Origin: Acetivibrio sp. MSJd-27
Lineage (GTDB): Bacteria > Bacillota > Clostridia > UMGS1840 > HGM11507
Assembly: GCF_018918095.1 (NCBI RefSeq)
Contig: NZ_JAHLPV010000001.1
Location: 1-64,000, forward strand
Length of the DNA: 64,000 nt
Direction: 5' to 3'
Below the pieces are notes generated by a model. It was not told the DNA's origin and did not search any database. It saw nothing but the letters and a program-made list of their open reading frames with translations. Positions 1-7,436 of the stretch are shown here, piece after piece (the first letter of the stretch is position 1; each line of letters begins with the position of its first letter). Position numbers and translations under genes: made by a program.

Positions 1-269
1 TATGCGATGTTCATGCCAATCTCCTGCATGGTACGGCGCAGCGAGGGGATGCCGTACAGGTGCTGGATGAACACAATTTTGAACAATACCACCGGGTCAA
101 TGCTGGGACGGCCGTTGTCGCGGCTGTAAAGCGCATCCACCAAGTCGTACAGATGCGTAAAATCCACCGCGCTGTCAATCTGCCGCAGCAGATGCTCCGA
201 TGGAACCAGCTCCTCCAAACATAGGATTTCTACTACATTTCTGCGCAATTCCTGCTCTTTTGCTAGCAC
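1..269 (-). CDS. IS1182-family transposase, N-terminal part cut by the window edge
   Basis: The 89 visible codons start at a GTG (267-269) behind a GGAGGG site and read VLAKEQELRRNVVEI, then a QIDSAVDFTHLYDL segment, then NGRPSIDPVVLFKIVFIQHL and GIPSLRRTMQEIGMN. The order 'QID..DF..LYDLV', 'NGRPSIDPV.L.K' and 'G..S.R.T..EI..N.A' is typical of the N-terminal region of IS1182-family DDE transposases, which cut and paste their own element. The catalytic part lies outside the window, so it cannot be judged whether the element is intact. Upstream lie an apparent IS end and a short palindrome. No passenger genes are visible on this side. Confidence 0.85.
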   Translation of the reverse strand, partial: MLAKEQELRRNVVEILCLEELVPSEHLLRQIDSAVDFTHLYDLVDALYSRDNGRPSIDPVVLFKIVFIQHLYGIPSLRRTMQEIGMNIA

Positions 270-334
270 ACGCCGTCCCTCCCCAGTCTTTTCTTATCTT
301 TATTTTACCACACATACGCAAAAAAGCCCAGTGT

Positions 335-390
335 ATACTGGACTTTTTCGACAGGCTGTAACTTAAAATTGTTTTGAACAATTTTAAGTT
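335..390. repeat. Presumed left end of the IS1182-type element with an abutting palindrome
   Basis: Read on the minus strand, bases 357-341 give CAGCCTGTCGAAAAAGTCC, which resembles IS1182-family terminal sequence. It lies about 70 bases upstream of the transposase start, as expected for the left end. Directly outside it is a perfect 14-bp inverted repeat with a 3-base loop (arms 360-373 and 377-390, AACTTAAAATTGTT). The end assignment is an inference, because the other end is not in the window. The palindrome could be the insertion target or a weak terminator. Confidence 0.45.
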
Positions 391-400
391 ATTTTATATA

Positions 401-446
401 AAAACAGCTAGCGATGGAAACGTTCCTTTGCTATGCTGTTTTTTTT
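401..446. terminator. Bidirectional hairpin terminator
   Basis: Arms AAAACAGC-TAGC (401-412) and GCTA-T-GCTGTTTT (430-441) pair with one bulged base. A run of eight T follows on the plus strand and a T-rich stretch on the minus strand. It is suitably placed to end minus-strand transcription coming from sleB before the transposase. Confidence 0.6.
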
Positions 447-450
447 GGGG

Positions 451-500
451 TAATCATTAGGGGGCCGAACCCCATATGGGGTTCGGCCCCCTAATGATTA
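451..500. repeat. Perfect 50-bp palindrome downstream of sleB
   Basis: Bases 451-475 are the exact reverse complement of 476-500, centred on CATATG, with a GC-rich core (GGGGGCCGAACCCC). Eleven bases separate it from the sleB stop codon. It has T6 on the plus-strand side and no T run on the minus-strand side. It would form a very stable hairpin in a sleB transcript and may act as terminator or 3' stabiliser. No second copy is seen in the window. Confidence 0.75.
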
Positions 501-510
501 AACAACTTTT

Positions 511-1242
511 TTATTGATGATACCTTGCAAACCGATGATTTCCGATATCCCTTACCACCGGAAGGGAATGCATAAATGCGTTGCTGGTCTTTTTCGGATT
601 AAAAAAATAGACGCTTCCATAACAAGGATCCCAGCCGTTCATTGCATCTTTTGCCGCTTTTTTTGCGGAATCGGTAGGTTGCATGTTGATCTGCCCGTCC
701 AAAACCGAAGAAAATGCGTAAGGCTGATAGATAACTCCCGCAATGGTATTTGGAAAAGAGGGATGCTTTACACGGTTTAAAATAACAGCAGCCACCGCAA
801 CTTGTCCCTCATAGGGTTCCCCCCTTGCCTCGGCGCTGACACATCTGGCCAGAATGTCCAAATCAGCTGTGCTGGAACCCGTGCCGGAGCTCGTATAAAT
901 TCCCAGCGCTTTTAGCGTTTCCGGCCCCGCTTTTCCATCTACCCTCAATTTTTTCTGCTGCTGGAACCGAATGACGGCTTTTTCTGTTTTTACTCCGTAG
1001 ACACCATCAATTTTATCCCAGAAGAAGCCCAGTTCTGTCAGTTTTTGCTGAATCTTCCGAACCTCTTCCCCTTTCGAGCCATATTGTGAGAAGGTTTCCT
1101 CTGAAACCGGAGGATGAAAAGCGGAAAAAATGATTCCTGCGCTTAGAAGAAGGCAGCAAGCGATTGAAAAGAATCGAATTTGTTTTTTTCTCTTCTGCGC
1201 ATATTCCTCTCTGATATCCTCTAAATACTTTTTATATTTCAT
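511..1242 (-). CDS. sleB: Spore cortex-lytic enzyme SleB
   Basis: The 243-residue protein has a charged N-terminus and one membrane or signal segment (about residues 24-42, FFSIACCLLLSAGIIF). A peptidoglycan-binding repeat follows (about 55-110, SKGEEVRKIQQKLTELGFF and IDGVYGVKTEKAVIRFQ). The C-terminal half is a Hydrolase_2/SleB domain (about 125-243) with the family pattern CVSAEARGEPYEGQVAVAAV and ILNRVKHPSFP. In spores SleB cleaves muramic-lactam cortex peptidoglycan during germination. ATG at 1242 is preferred over the adjacent TTG at 1245 because GAGGGTGAT lies 8 bases before it. No ypeB partner is adjacent, which is unusual compared with Bacillus. An inverted repeat covers the ribosome-binding site. 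Confidence 0.92.
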   Translation of the reverse strand: MKYKKYLEDIREEYAQKRKKQIRFFSIACCLLLSAGIIFSAFHPPVSEETFSQYGSKGEEVRKIQQKLTELGFFWDKIDGVYGVKTEKAVIRFQQQKKLRVDGKAGPETLKALGIYTSSGTGSSTADLDILARCVSAEARGEPYEGQVAVAAVILNRVKHPSFPNTIAGVIYQPYAFSSVLDGQINMQPTDSAKKAAKDAMNGWDPCYGSVYFFNPKKTSNAFMHSLPVVRDIGNHRFARYHQ

Positions 1243-1245
1243 CAA

Positions 1246-1298
1246 AAATCACCCTCTTTTCTTTGATGCTATTAGCTTCCGACAAAAGAGGGTGATTT
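1246..1298 (-). promoter_or_regulatory. Inverted repeat covering the sleB ribosome-binding site
   Basis: A perfect 15-bp inverted repeat (arms 1246-1260 and 1284-1298) has a 23-base loop. In a sleB mRNA the downstream arm AAAAGAGGGTGATTT contains the Shine-Dalgarno sequence and ends just before the start codon, so the upstream arm would mask it. This geometry suggests translational control, for example late opening or a binding factor. It could alternatively be a terminator for transcription from the gene upstream, but only five T follow. Confidence 0.55.
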
Positions 1299-1436
1299 AT
1301 ACATTCCTTTTTTATTATTCCATTAGAATGATGCCTTTTTTATTTCGTACAAATAAAGAAAAAAGCAAATTATTTGCATCGAAAACAGAAATATTTCAGA
1401 GACAAGCAACGCATGATAATAGACCTATGAAAAAAC

Positions 1437-2197
1437 TCATTCAAGTTCCCTTTGTATCATATCCCGCAAAATACCTTTTGTATGAATCAAAGCAGTATTT
1501 ACCCAATTGCGAAAACCAAAGCAATACATTTTTTGAGCTATATCAATTAATGCTGCACGGCCAATATTAGGAATGCAGGAGAGTTCGTTAAAACTGGTAT
1601 AGCGCATATTTCACCGCATTTGAATATTCCTTCCGCTACAAGCGCGTTGTATGTCCGTGACGAGAAAGGTATTTCTACAATATTGAATGGAGTAGATTCG
1701 AAATCTTTTTTTGCTATGGAGACGTCTTTCCTCTGTGTCTCTTTCATTAAATTTTGCAATGAAGAAACTGGTTTTCTATTTTCATTCTTCATGGCTTCCA
1801 TCATAGCGTCTTGTTCTTCAATCTTAGCTTTTTGATCCATAATGGTTTTTTTCTGTTCGTCAATGACAGCATTTTTTTCTTTCAGCATACTTCTGAGATT
1901 ATCGCATTTTTCAACAATCTGTGAAACACTCATACAAATACTGGGCGATAAATGGCGCAGTTTTCGCATTGCCATCTGAATGATATACCGCGCCCTTTCC
2001 GTACAAACTCCGCCTATGTTTTGCCCCACCAATTTGTAAGTCATCCCTTCACGATAACGCAGTTCCAAAGCGAGCTGCTCCCGTTCAGACAAAGTATGCA
2101 AAGCCTCTTGTATGCCTGGTATATAAAGGTCACCGTTGTCATTATCAAGATTCCATGTGGCACAATAAACGCGGGACATATACTCCATATCCGTCAT
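1437..2197 (-). pseudogene. Sigma-70 region-4-like / RNA polymerase alpha-CTD-like protein, frameshifted
   Basis: The first frame (2197 to about 1606) encodes a sigma region-4 type helix-turn-helix (LSEREQLALELRYREGMTYK), then a long coiled coil (about residues 95-160, rich in E, K and Q), then the start of an alpha-CTD-like helix-hairpin-helix unit (FSSRTYNALVAEGIFKCGEI). The reading then leaves frame. The adjacent frame continues sensibly as MRYTSFNELSCIPNIGRAAL and IDIAQKMYCFGFRNW to a stop at 1437. One missing A near 1605-1612 (ATAATG become ATATG) explains the break. ATG at 2197 has GGAG 8 bases upstream. Similar sigma-like proteins occur on clostridial mobile DNA, so a regulator of a lost element is plausible. 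A sequencing error cannot be excluded. Confidence 0.7.
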
Positions 2198-2458
2198 TAA
2201 AATCACTCCGTTTCCTTTATATGATTTTATTTATTTTGTTTTTATATGGAATTCATGGCGGTGCGTGTCATTTTATTTTGCCATGATTATCATTTATTGC
2301 AGATGAAACGGTCAAATTCTGTATGACTTTCTAACAACAAAGAATATTCTGAATTAACAATTTTCACAAACTATGTAACCAGAGAATATTAGTCTAAGCA
2401 TTGACATAGCATAAATTCGTAGTTTTCATTGCCTTTGATTTTTATACAAATAAAAACT

Positions 2459-2821
2459 TTAGAAATCATAATTTTTCATTGTTTTTAAGTTTTCTAATAA
2501 CATCTTTTTTTTATTATCGGTTATATTTTGTGTAAGCAAATTTAGTTGATTTAGAAAATCGTCCTCTGTATTCTTTGCATTGCCGATTAAATCATATAGC
2601 GTTATATCTAATGCAATCGCAATTTGAACATAGACATGTAAGCGTCCTTTATAATGATTATTTTCAAGGCGAGAAAGATATTTTGTTGATATGTGACTTT
2701 TTTCAGCTAACTGCGCTTGCGTAAGTTCCGCTTTTTCTCGATATTTTCTAATATTTGAATTAACAATAGAATAATCAACAAAATTGTCGTAATACTCATC
2801 TGCAATTATTGTTTTTTTCAA
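2459..2821 (-). CDS. Xre-family helix-turn-helix regulator
   Basis: A TTG start at 2821 fits best: AGGTGG lies 6 bases upstream, whereas the GTG at 2830 overlaps that site. The protein has about 120 residues. An HTH_3/Cro-type domain spans about residues 23-78 (NIRKYREKAELTQAQLAEKS, then STKYLSRLENN), ending in the common YDLIGNA segment. The 40-residue tail (NQLNLLTQNITDNKKKML) is helical and probably serves for dimerisation. It should act as a small DNA-binding repressor; the target is unknown. A shortened relative of its C-terminal half lies nearby on the other strand. Confidence 0.8.
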   Translation of the reverse strand: MKKTIIADEYYDNFVDYSIVNSNIRKYREKAELTQAQLAEKSHISTKYLSRLENNHYKGRLHVYVQIAIALDITLYDLIGNAKNTEDDFLNQLNLLTQNITDNKKKMLLENLKTMKNYDF

Positions 2822-3028
2822 AAAAACCACCTGCTTTACTCGTCAGCTATTTGTTTTTTATTTTAGCAAAGTCTTTACCATAAATAAACTAAGCAGGCTA
2901 TGAATATTTATCTGCGTATTGGCAGATAATAGGCAATAGTATGAAATAATACAAAGAGCAATTATAAAGACTAATTATTTTAGAACCAATATATAATTGA
3001 TTATGCAGTTGTTAATGCAAACATTTAA

Positions 3029-3253
3029 AAAAATCTATTTCGCCTTGAAAATAATTATTATAACGGTCATTTGCATATCTATGTTCAAATTGCCGTGGCA
3101 TTAAATATCACCATATACGATTTAATCGGGAATACAATTGATACAGAACATGATTTCGCAAATCAAATCGAATTACTTACGCGGGACATGACGGAAAATC
3201 AAAAAGATGCGATCTTTGAAAGTATTAAGTTGATAAAAAAATATAATTTTTAA
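3029..3253 (+). pseudogene. C-terminal fragment of a second Xre-type regulator
   Basis: The open frame after the stop codon at 3026-3028 reads KNLFRLENNYYNGHLHIYVQ, then IAVALNITIYDLIGN and a tail ending IKLIKKYNF. It aligns end to end with the second half of the regulator at 2459-2821 (SRLENNHYKGRLHVYVQIAI, YDLIGNAKNTEDDF, MKNYDF). The first two helices, including the recognition helix start, are missing. It points the opposite way to its relative. It looks like the remnant of a diverged, inverted duplicate rather than a working gene, although a short protein from the ATT/ATG region cannot be fully excluded. Confidence 0.7.
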
Positions 3254-3266
3254 ATAAGAAACAAAT

Positions 3267-3308
3267 AAAACCGTGATACAGCCTCCAAGTGAGTTGTATC
3301 ACGGTTTT
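3267..3308. terminator. Bidirectional terminator after the ior operon
   Basis: AAAACCGTGATACA (3267-3280) pairs with TGTATCACGGTTTT (3295-3308), with T runs on both sides. It lies 20 bases past the stop of the last gene of the minus-strand ior operon, and also after the Xre fragment on the plus strand. Confidence 0.9.
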
Positions 3309-3328
3309 TCATTTTTCGTAACGATTAA

Positions 3329-4600
3329 TTAGAGCAAATTTTGTTTTATCATATTGTCTACGGCCAGCATGACTCCCATCTTTCCATAGGTATATGTCAC
3401 GCCGCCCTGCATATAGGCTACGTAAGGATCCTTCATCGGCGCATCCGCAGACAATTCAATTGATGAACCCTGCACAAAAGCGCCTGCCGCCATGATGACC
3501 GGATCACCATATCCCGGCATATCCCAAGGCTCCGGCACGACAAAGGAATCGATTGCGGCGCCTTTTTGGATTCCCTGGCAAAACGCTACCACCAATCTCG
3601 GATCGCCGAAACGAATCGCTTCAATAATACAGGAGCGTTTCTCACCGATTGCCGGTGACGTCTGAAAACCAAGTTCCGCAAAAACATAGGCAGCCAGAAC
3701 AGCTGTTTTGACCGCTTGGCAAACAATGTGGGGTGCAAGATAAATTCCCTGGAACATACTGCGGTTCAAATCAAAAGTTGCGCCGCACTCCTTGCCAATT
3801 CCAACGGCATTGAGCTTATAGGAACACAGCTCTACGTATTCCCGCTTTCCGGCAATATAGCCGCCGGTCAACGCGAGAGAACCACCCGGATTTTTGATTA
3901 AGGAACCTGCCATTAAATCAGCCCCCACCTGGGTTGGCTCTATCACATCCACAAATTCGCCATAACAGTTGTCCACAATGACAATGACATCCTGCTTTTT
4001 CCGCTTTACCGCGGTGACAATATCGCCGATTTCCTCCACAGAAAGAGATTTCCGGAAATCGTAGCCCTTGGAGCGCTGAATGATAACCGCTTTCACACTT
4101 TCATCCAAGCAATTCAAAATGCCGTCTATATCCGGTTTATTGTCCCTTAAATCGACTTGACGGTATGAGATCCCAAAATCTTTCAGAGAACCATTTCCCT
4201 CTCCGCGGATTCCAATGGTTTCCTCCAGTGTATCATAGGGTTTTCCCGTTGCGGCAAGCAATGTATCTCCCGGACGCAGTACGCCGAACAGACAGAGGGA
4301 AAGCGCATGGGTTCCTGAAATGATATTATGCCGTACAAGCGCATCCTCGGCACCAAAAATATCGGCATAGAGCCGGTCGAGTGTCTCCCGTCCTGCGTCA
4401 TCATAGCCATAACCGGTACTTCCTATGAAATGTGTTTCGGAAATTTTATTTTTCTGAAAGGCCTGAAGTACTTTCAGCTGATTGTATTCTGCAATCTCTT
4501 CCGCCTGTTTCATTTCATCTTTTGCTTTTTTTTCTGCCAGACATACCAAATCGACGGTCCTGCCGTCGATTTGGAACAGCTTTTTATATTCCTTTTTCAT
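3329..4600 (-). CDS. Methionine gamma-lyase / 'aluminium resistance' family PLP enzyme
   Basis: The 423-residue protein has a fold-type I PLP enzyme layout: substrate/cofactor loop THFIGSTGYGYDDAGRETLD (about 57-76), SGTHALSLCLFG phosphate-binding region (about 95), VIVDNCYGEF with the PLP aspartate (about 209), and the lysine in GSLIKNPGGSLALTGGY (about 233-249). This matches the COG4100 family, called aluminium resistance protein or methionine gamma-lyase-like; its true substrate is generally unproved. The ATG overlaps the stop region of the ACT gene by 4 bases, so translation is coupled. Its place at the end of an ior/paaK operon suggests a link with amino acid breakdown, but this is only context. 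A terminator follows. Confidence 0.85.
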   Translation of the reverse strand: MKKEYKKLFQIDGRTVDLVCLAEKKAKDEMKQAEEIAEYNQLKVLQAFQKNKISETHFIGSTGYGYDDAGRETLDRLYADIFGAEDALVRHNIISGTHALSLCLFGVLRPGDTLLAATGKPYDTLEETIGIRGEGNGSLKDFGISYRQVDLRDNKPDIDGILNCLDESVKAVIIQRSKGYDFRKSLSVEEIGDIVTAVKRKKQDVIVIVDNCYGEFVDVIEPTQVGADLMAGSLIKNPGGSLALTGGYIAGKREYVELCSYKLNAVGIGKECGATFDLNRSMFQGIYLAPHIVCQAVKTAVLAAYVFAELGFQTSPAIGEKRSCIIEAIRFGDPRLVVAFCQGIQKGAAIDSFVVPEPWDMPGYGDPVIMAAGAFVQGSSIELSADAPMKDPYVAYMQGGVTYTYGKMGVMLAVDNMIKQNLL

Positions 4601-5025
4601 ATCGCATAAAACTCTTCTTCTGATAATAGTTCAATTCCGCCGCCGCTTAATACCTTGCAGGCATTTTCGTGATCTTCTGTTCGCAGGACTAAAATGGCAT
4701 TCAACCCTTTTTCCTTGTTTACGGCATATAAGTACTCTACAGACACTTCCGCGTCATTTAACAGTTGAAATGCCTGTGCCATAGCTCCCGGCTTATCCGC
4801 GATGCGCATGGCGATCACTTCCGTCAGCTCCACTACAAAACTGTTTTCCTTCAAAACCTTGACGGTTTCATACGGGTCGTTTACGATGAGCCTCAAAATA
4901 CCAAAATCCGTTGTATCGGCAAGGGAAATTCCATTGATATTGATGCCGGTTTTTGCCAGTGTGTTGGAAACTTCAAAAAGCCTTCCTTTTGCATTTTCCA
5001 GAAATACAGATACCTGTTTTACCAT
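4597..5025 (-). CDS. Tandem ACT-domain protein
   Basis: The 142-residue protein has two ACT repeats, about residues 1-68 (VKQVSVFLENAKGRLFEVSN) and 69-142 (VIAMRIADKPGAMAQAFQLL). ACT domains bind amino acids and transmit allosteric signals; stand-alone tandem ACT proteins often accompany ior and paaK genes in anaerobes. GGAGG lies 8 bases before the ATG. It sits between iorB and the PLP enzyme, 50 bases after iorB, so it is probably co-transcribed. A role as sensor of aromatic or branched amino acids is inferred from the neighbours. Confidence 0.85.
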   Translation of the reverse strand: MVKQVSVFLENAKGRLFEVSNTLAKTGININGISLADTTDFGILRLIVNDPYETVKVLKENSFVVELTEVIAMRIADKPGAMAQAFQLLNDAEVSVEYLYAVNKEKGLNAILVLRTEDHENACKVLSGGGIELLSEEEFYAI

Positions 5026-5075
5026 CTTTCCGACCTCCTGATTTGATTATTTGTTTTTACAGCTTGTTTTCCTAT

Positions 5076-5648
5076 TTATTTATGATGATAGCCCGCCTGG
5101 AAAGCTTTGATATTGATATCAACAAACTTTTCCGGCACAGTCTTTTTGATTGCTTCCGTCCATTCTTCCTCCGAAAATTCCATATCCTGCGCCATCACAC
5201 CGATAAGCACCACGTTAACCGCTTTTGCATTTCCTGCTTCAACGGCAAGCTTTAAGGCGTCCAGTTCAATGAAGGAATCCGTGTATTTCTTTAGTTTGGC
5301 TGAAATATCAGCCGGATATTCCGCTGCGCCCGTGATAACCGGCATCGGCTCCATCCTCTGGCTGTTCATGATCATTTTTCCGTTTTCTTTTAAATAAGGT
5401 ACCCAGCGGTATGCTTCCAGCTGTTCAAAGGCAAGAATAATATCCGCCTCGCCCATCGTGACAATTGGGGAGTGAACTTTTTCTCCGAATCTTACATAGG
5501 TAACAACACTGCCGCCTCGCTGCGCCATGCCGTGCACCTCAGAAACCTTTAAGTCATATCCTTTCGTAACGATCAGATTTCCAAGAATCCTGCTGGCAAG
5601 CAAGGTTCCCTGTCCGCCAACGCCAACTATCATAATTGATTTCGTCAT
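5076..5648 (-). CDS. iorB: Indolepyruvate:ferredoxin oxidoreductase, beta subunit
   Basis: The 190-residue protein is of the pyruvate/ketoisovalerate oxidoreductase gamma-domain type: N-terminal SIMIVGVGGQGTLLASRIL, then EVHGMAQRGGSVVTYVRFG, both hallmarks of IorB. With IorA it oxidatively decarboxylates aryl pyruvates (from Trp, Phe or Tyr transamination) to aryl-acetyl-CoA, reducing ferredoxin. ATG at 5648 is chosen because GGAGG lies 6 bases before it; the frame stays open further upstream into iorA but has no site there. The start lies 10 bases after the iorA stop, a coupled pair. Confidence 0.92.
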   Translation of the reverse strand: MTKSIMIVGVGGQGTLLASRILGNLIVTKGYDLKVSEVHGMAQRGGSVVTYVRFGEKVHSPIVTMGEADIILAFEQLEAYRWVPYLKENGKMIMNSQRMEPMPVITGAAEYPADISAKLKKYTDSFIELDALKLAVEAGNAKAVNVVLIGVMAQDMEFSEEEWTEAIKKTVPEKFVDINIKAFQAGYHHK

Positions 5649-5658
5649 AGCCATCCTC

Positions 5659-7389
5659 CTACTTCTCCACCTTAATTGCGCCGAACTTACAAACATTTGC
5701 ACATAAGCCGCAATTATTGCACAAGGTCTTGTTGATTTCCATCTTTTTACCCTTCATCGTGATGGCAGGACAGCCCAGTCTCATACACATTTTACAGCCG
5801 GTACATTTATCCTGATCAACTGTGACATTCTGATCATACTTCACATTTTTCAGCAGAGCGCAGGGACGCCTTGCGATAATAACCGAAGGTTCATCGACCG
5901 CGGTTTCCTCTTTGACCGCTTTTTCGCATGCCTCCAAATCAAAGGGATCTACAACACGGATACGGTTGATCCCAACTGCCTGCACCAGCTTTTCCAAATT
6001 GACGCTGACGGTCGGATCTCCCTTTAACGTATAACCGGTTGTCGGGTTTTGCTGATGGCCCGTCATTCCCGTAATCGAATTATCCAGAATAATAACGGTG
6101 GAAGCCCCTTGATTATATGCGATATCAATCAAACCGGTTATCCCGGAATGAATGAAAGTGGAGTCGCCAATTACCGCAACCGTCTTTTTCGCCATTTCCT
6201 TGTTCGCCTTGTAAATGCCGTGGGAACCGCTGACAGACGCCCCCATACACACACAGATATCAATGGAAGAAAGGGGAGCCATAGCCCCCAACGTGTAACA
6301 GCCAATGTCTCCGCTGACATGCAGCTTCAGCCTGTTTAAAGTATAGAAGATTCCCCGATGCGGACATCCAGGGCAAAGGACTGGAGGACGGACCGGAATC
6401 GTTTCTTCCAGCAGTTTCAATTTAGGAGTAACTCCCAGGATCTTTTCCCGAATAATCGCTACATTTAACTCGCCTTGGAGGGAGAAGATATCTTTGCCAT
6501 GAACGTTTAAAATACCGATTTTTTTCACAAACGTTTCAATAAAATCATCTAACTCTTCAATTACATACAACGTTTCCACATTTTCCGCAAATTCCCGAAT
6601 CATTTTTTCCGGAAGAGGATGGATCATGCCGAGTTTTAAGAATGATGCATCCGGCAGCGCTTCCTTTGCGTATTCATAAGAGATACCGGAGGTGATCACT
6701 CCAATTTTCCTATCATTGTATTCAACGGTGTTCACTTTGGCTGTCTCTGCATACTCAGCCAGACTGGCCATTCTGTCCTCTACTACGATATGGCGCTTTT
6801 TGGCCATACCGGGCATCATGACATATTTATTTACATCTTTTTCATAGGGCTTGTTTTCCAGCTCATTTCTGTCACAAATTTCTACCAGACTCTGAGAATG
6901 GGAAACTCTTGTGGAAAGCCGCAGCAAAAACGGTGTATCGAACTGTTCCGAAAGCGCAAAGGCTAGCTTTGTAAAATCTTTTGCCTCCTGCGAATCGGAA
7001 GGTTCCAGCATTGGAACTTTCGAAGCCTTGGCATAATTTCTGGAATCCTGTTCATTCTGAGAGGAATGCATTCCCGGATCATCCGCAACTGCGATAACCA
7101 TCCCCGCATTCACGCCTGTATAGGAAGCCGTAAACAATGGATCTGCGGCAACATTCAGACCGACATGCTTCATCGCTGTAAAGCTTCTGGCACCTGCAAT
7201 ACATGCACCTACCGCAACCTCTGTCGCAACCTTTTCATTGGATGCCCATTCTGCATCAATCTCGTTATACTTCGCGGCAAATTCCGTGATCTCCGTGCTC
7301 GGGGTTCCCGGATAACTGGATACCACTTTCACACCGGCCTCATAGAGCCCTCTGGCAACCGCCTCATTGCCTAACATTAATTTTTTCAT
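5659..7389 (-). CDS. iorA: Indolepyruvate:ferredoxin oxidoreductase, alpha subunit
   Basis: The 576-residue protein follows the IorA plan. It has an N-terminal pyrimidine domain (GNEAVARGLYEAGVKVVSSY, then PGTPSTEI), a hinge domain, and a TPP domain with LCPGCPHRG (Cys339 region) and GDSTFIHSGITGLIDIAYNQ followed by DNS. The C-terminal ferredoxin domain carries CTGCKMCMRLGCP (from about 529) and CNNCGLCANVCKFGAI for two [4Fe-4S] clusters. It is cytoplasmic, oxygen-sensitive and needs IorB. GAGGT precedes the ATG by about 10 bases. It lies 47 bases after the paaK-like gene, so acid and CoA-thioester steps are made together. Confidence 0.95.
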   Translation of the reverse strand: MKKLMLGNEAVARGLYEAGVKVVSSYPGTPSTEITEFAAKYNEIDAEWASNEKVATEVAVGACIAGARSFTAMKHVGLNVAADPLFTASYTGVNAGMVIAVADDPGMHSSQNEQDSRNYAKASKVPMLEPSDSQEAKDFTKLAFALSEQFDTPFLLRLSTRVSHSQSLVEICDRNELENKPYEKDVNKYVMMPGMAKKRHIVVEDRMASLAEYAETAKVNTVEYNDRKIGVITSGISYEYAKEALPDASFLKLGMIHPLPEKMIREFAENVETLYVIEELDDFIETFVKKIGILNVHGKDIFSLQGELNVAIIREKILGVTPKLKLLEETIPVRPPVLCPGCPHRGIFYTLNRLKLHVSGDIGCYTLGAMAPLSSIDICVCMGASVSGSHGIYKANKEMAKKTVAVIGDSTFIHSGITGLIDIAYNQGASTVIILDNSITGMTGHQQNPTTGYTLKGDPTVSVNLEKLVQAVGINRIRVVDPFDLEACEKAVKEETAVDEPSVIIARRPCALLKNVKYDQNVTVDQDKCTGCKMCMRLGCPAITMKGKKMEINKTLCNNCGLCANVCKFGAIKVEK

Positions 7390-7436
7390 ACTTAAGATAC
7401 CTCTATTATTTTCTTAATAAATATTTTATCATAATT

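Noticed and set aside
175-381. 68-codon minus-strand frame at the IS end
   Set aside because: It is out of frame with the transposase, which explains the same bases with family motifs.
1130-1570. 146-codon plus-strand frame
   Set aside because: It overlaps the sleB start and the sigma-like gene in antisense, has low-complexity composition and no start site.
1600-1615. Programmed frameshift in the sigma-like gene
   Set aside because: No slippery heptamer or stimulatory stem; a single lost A explains the break better.
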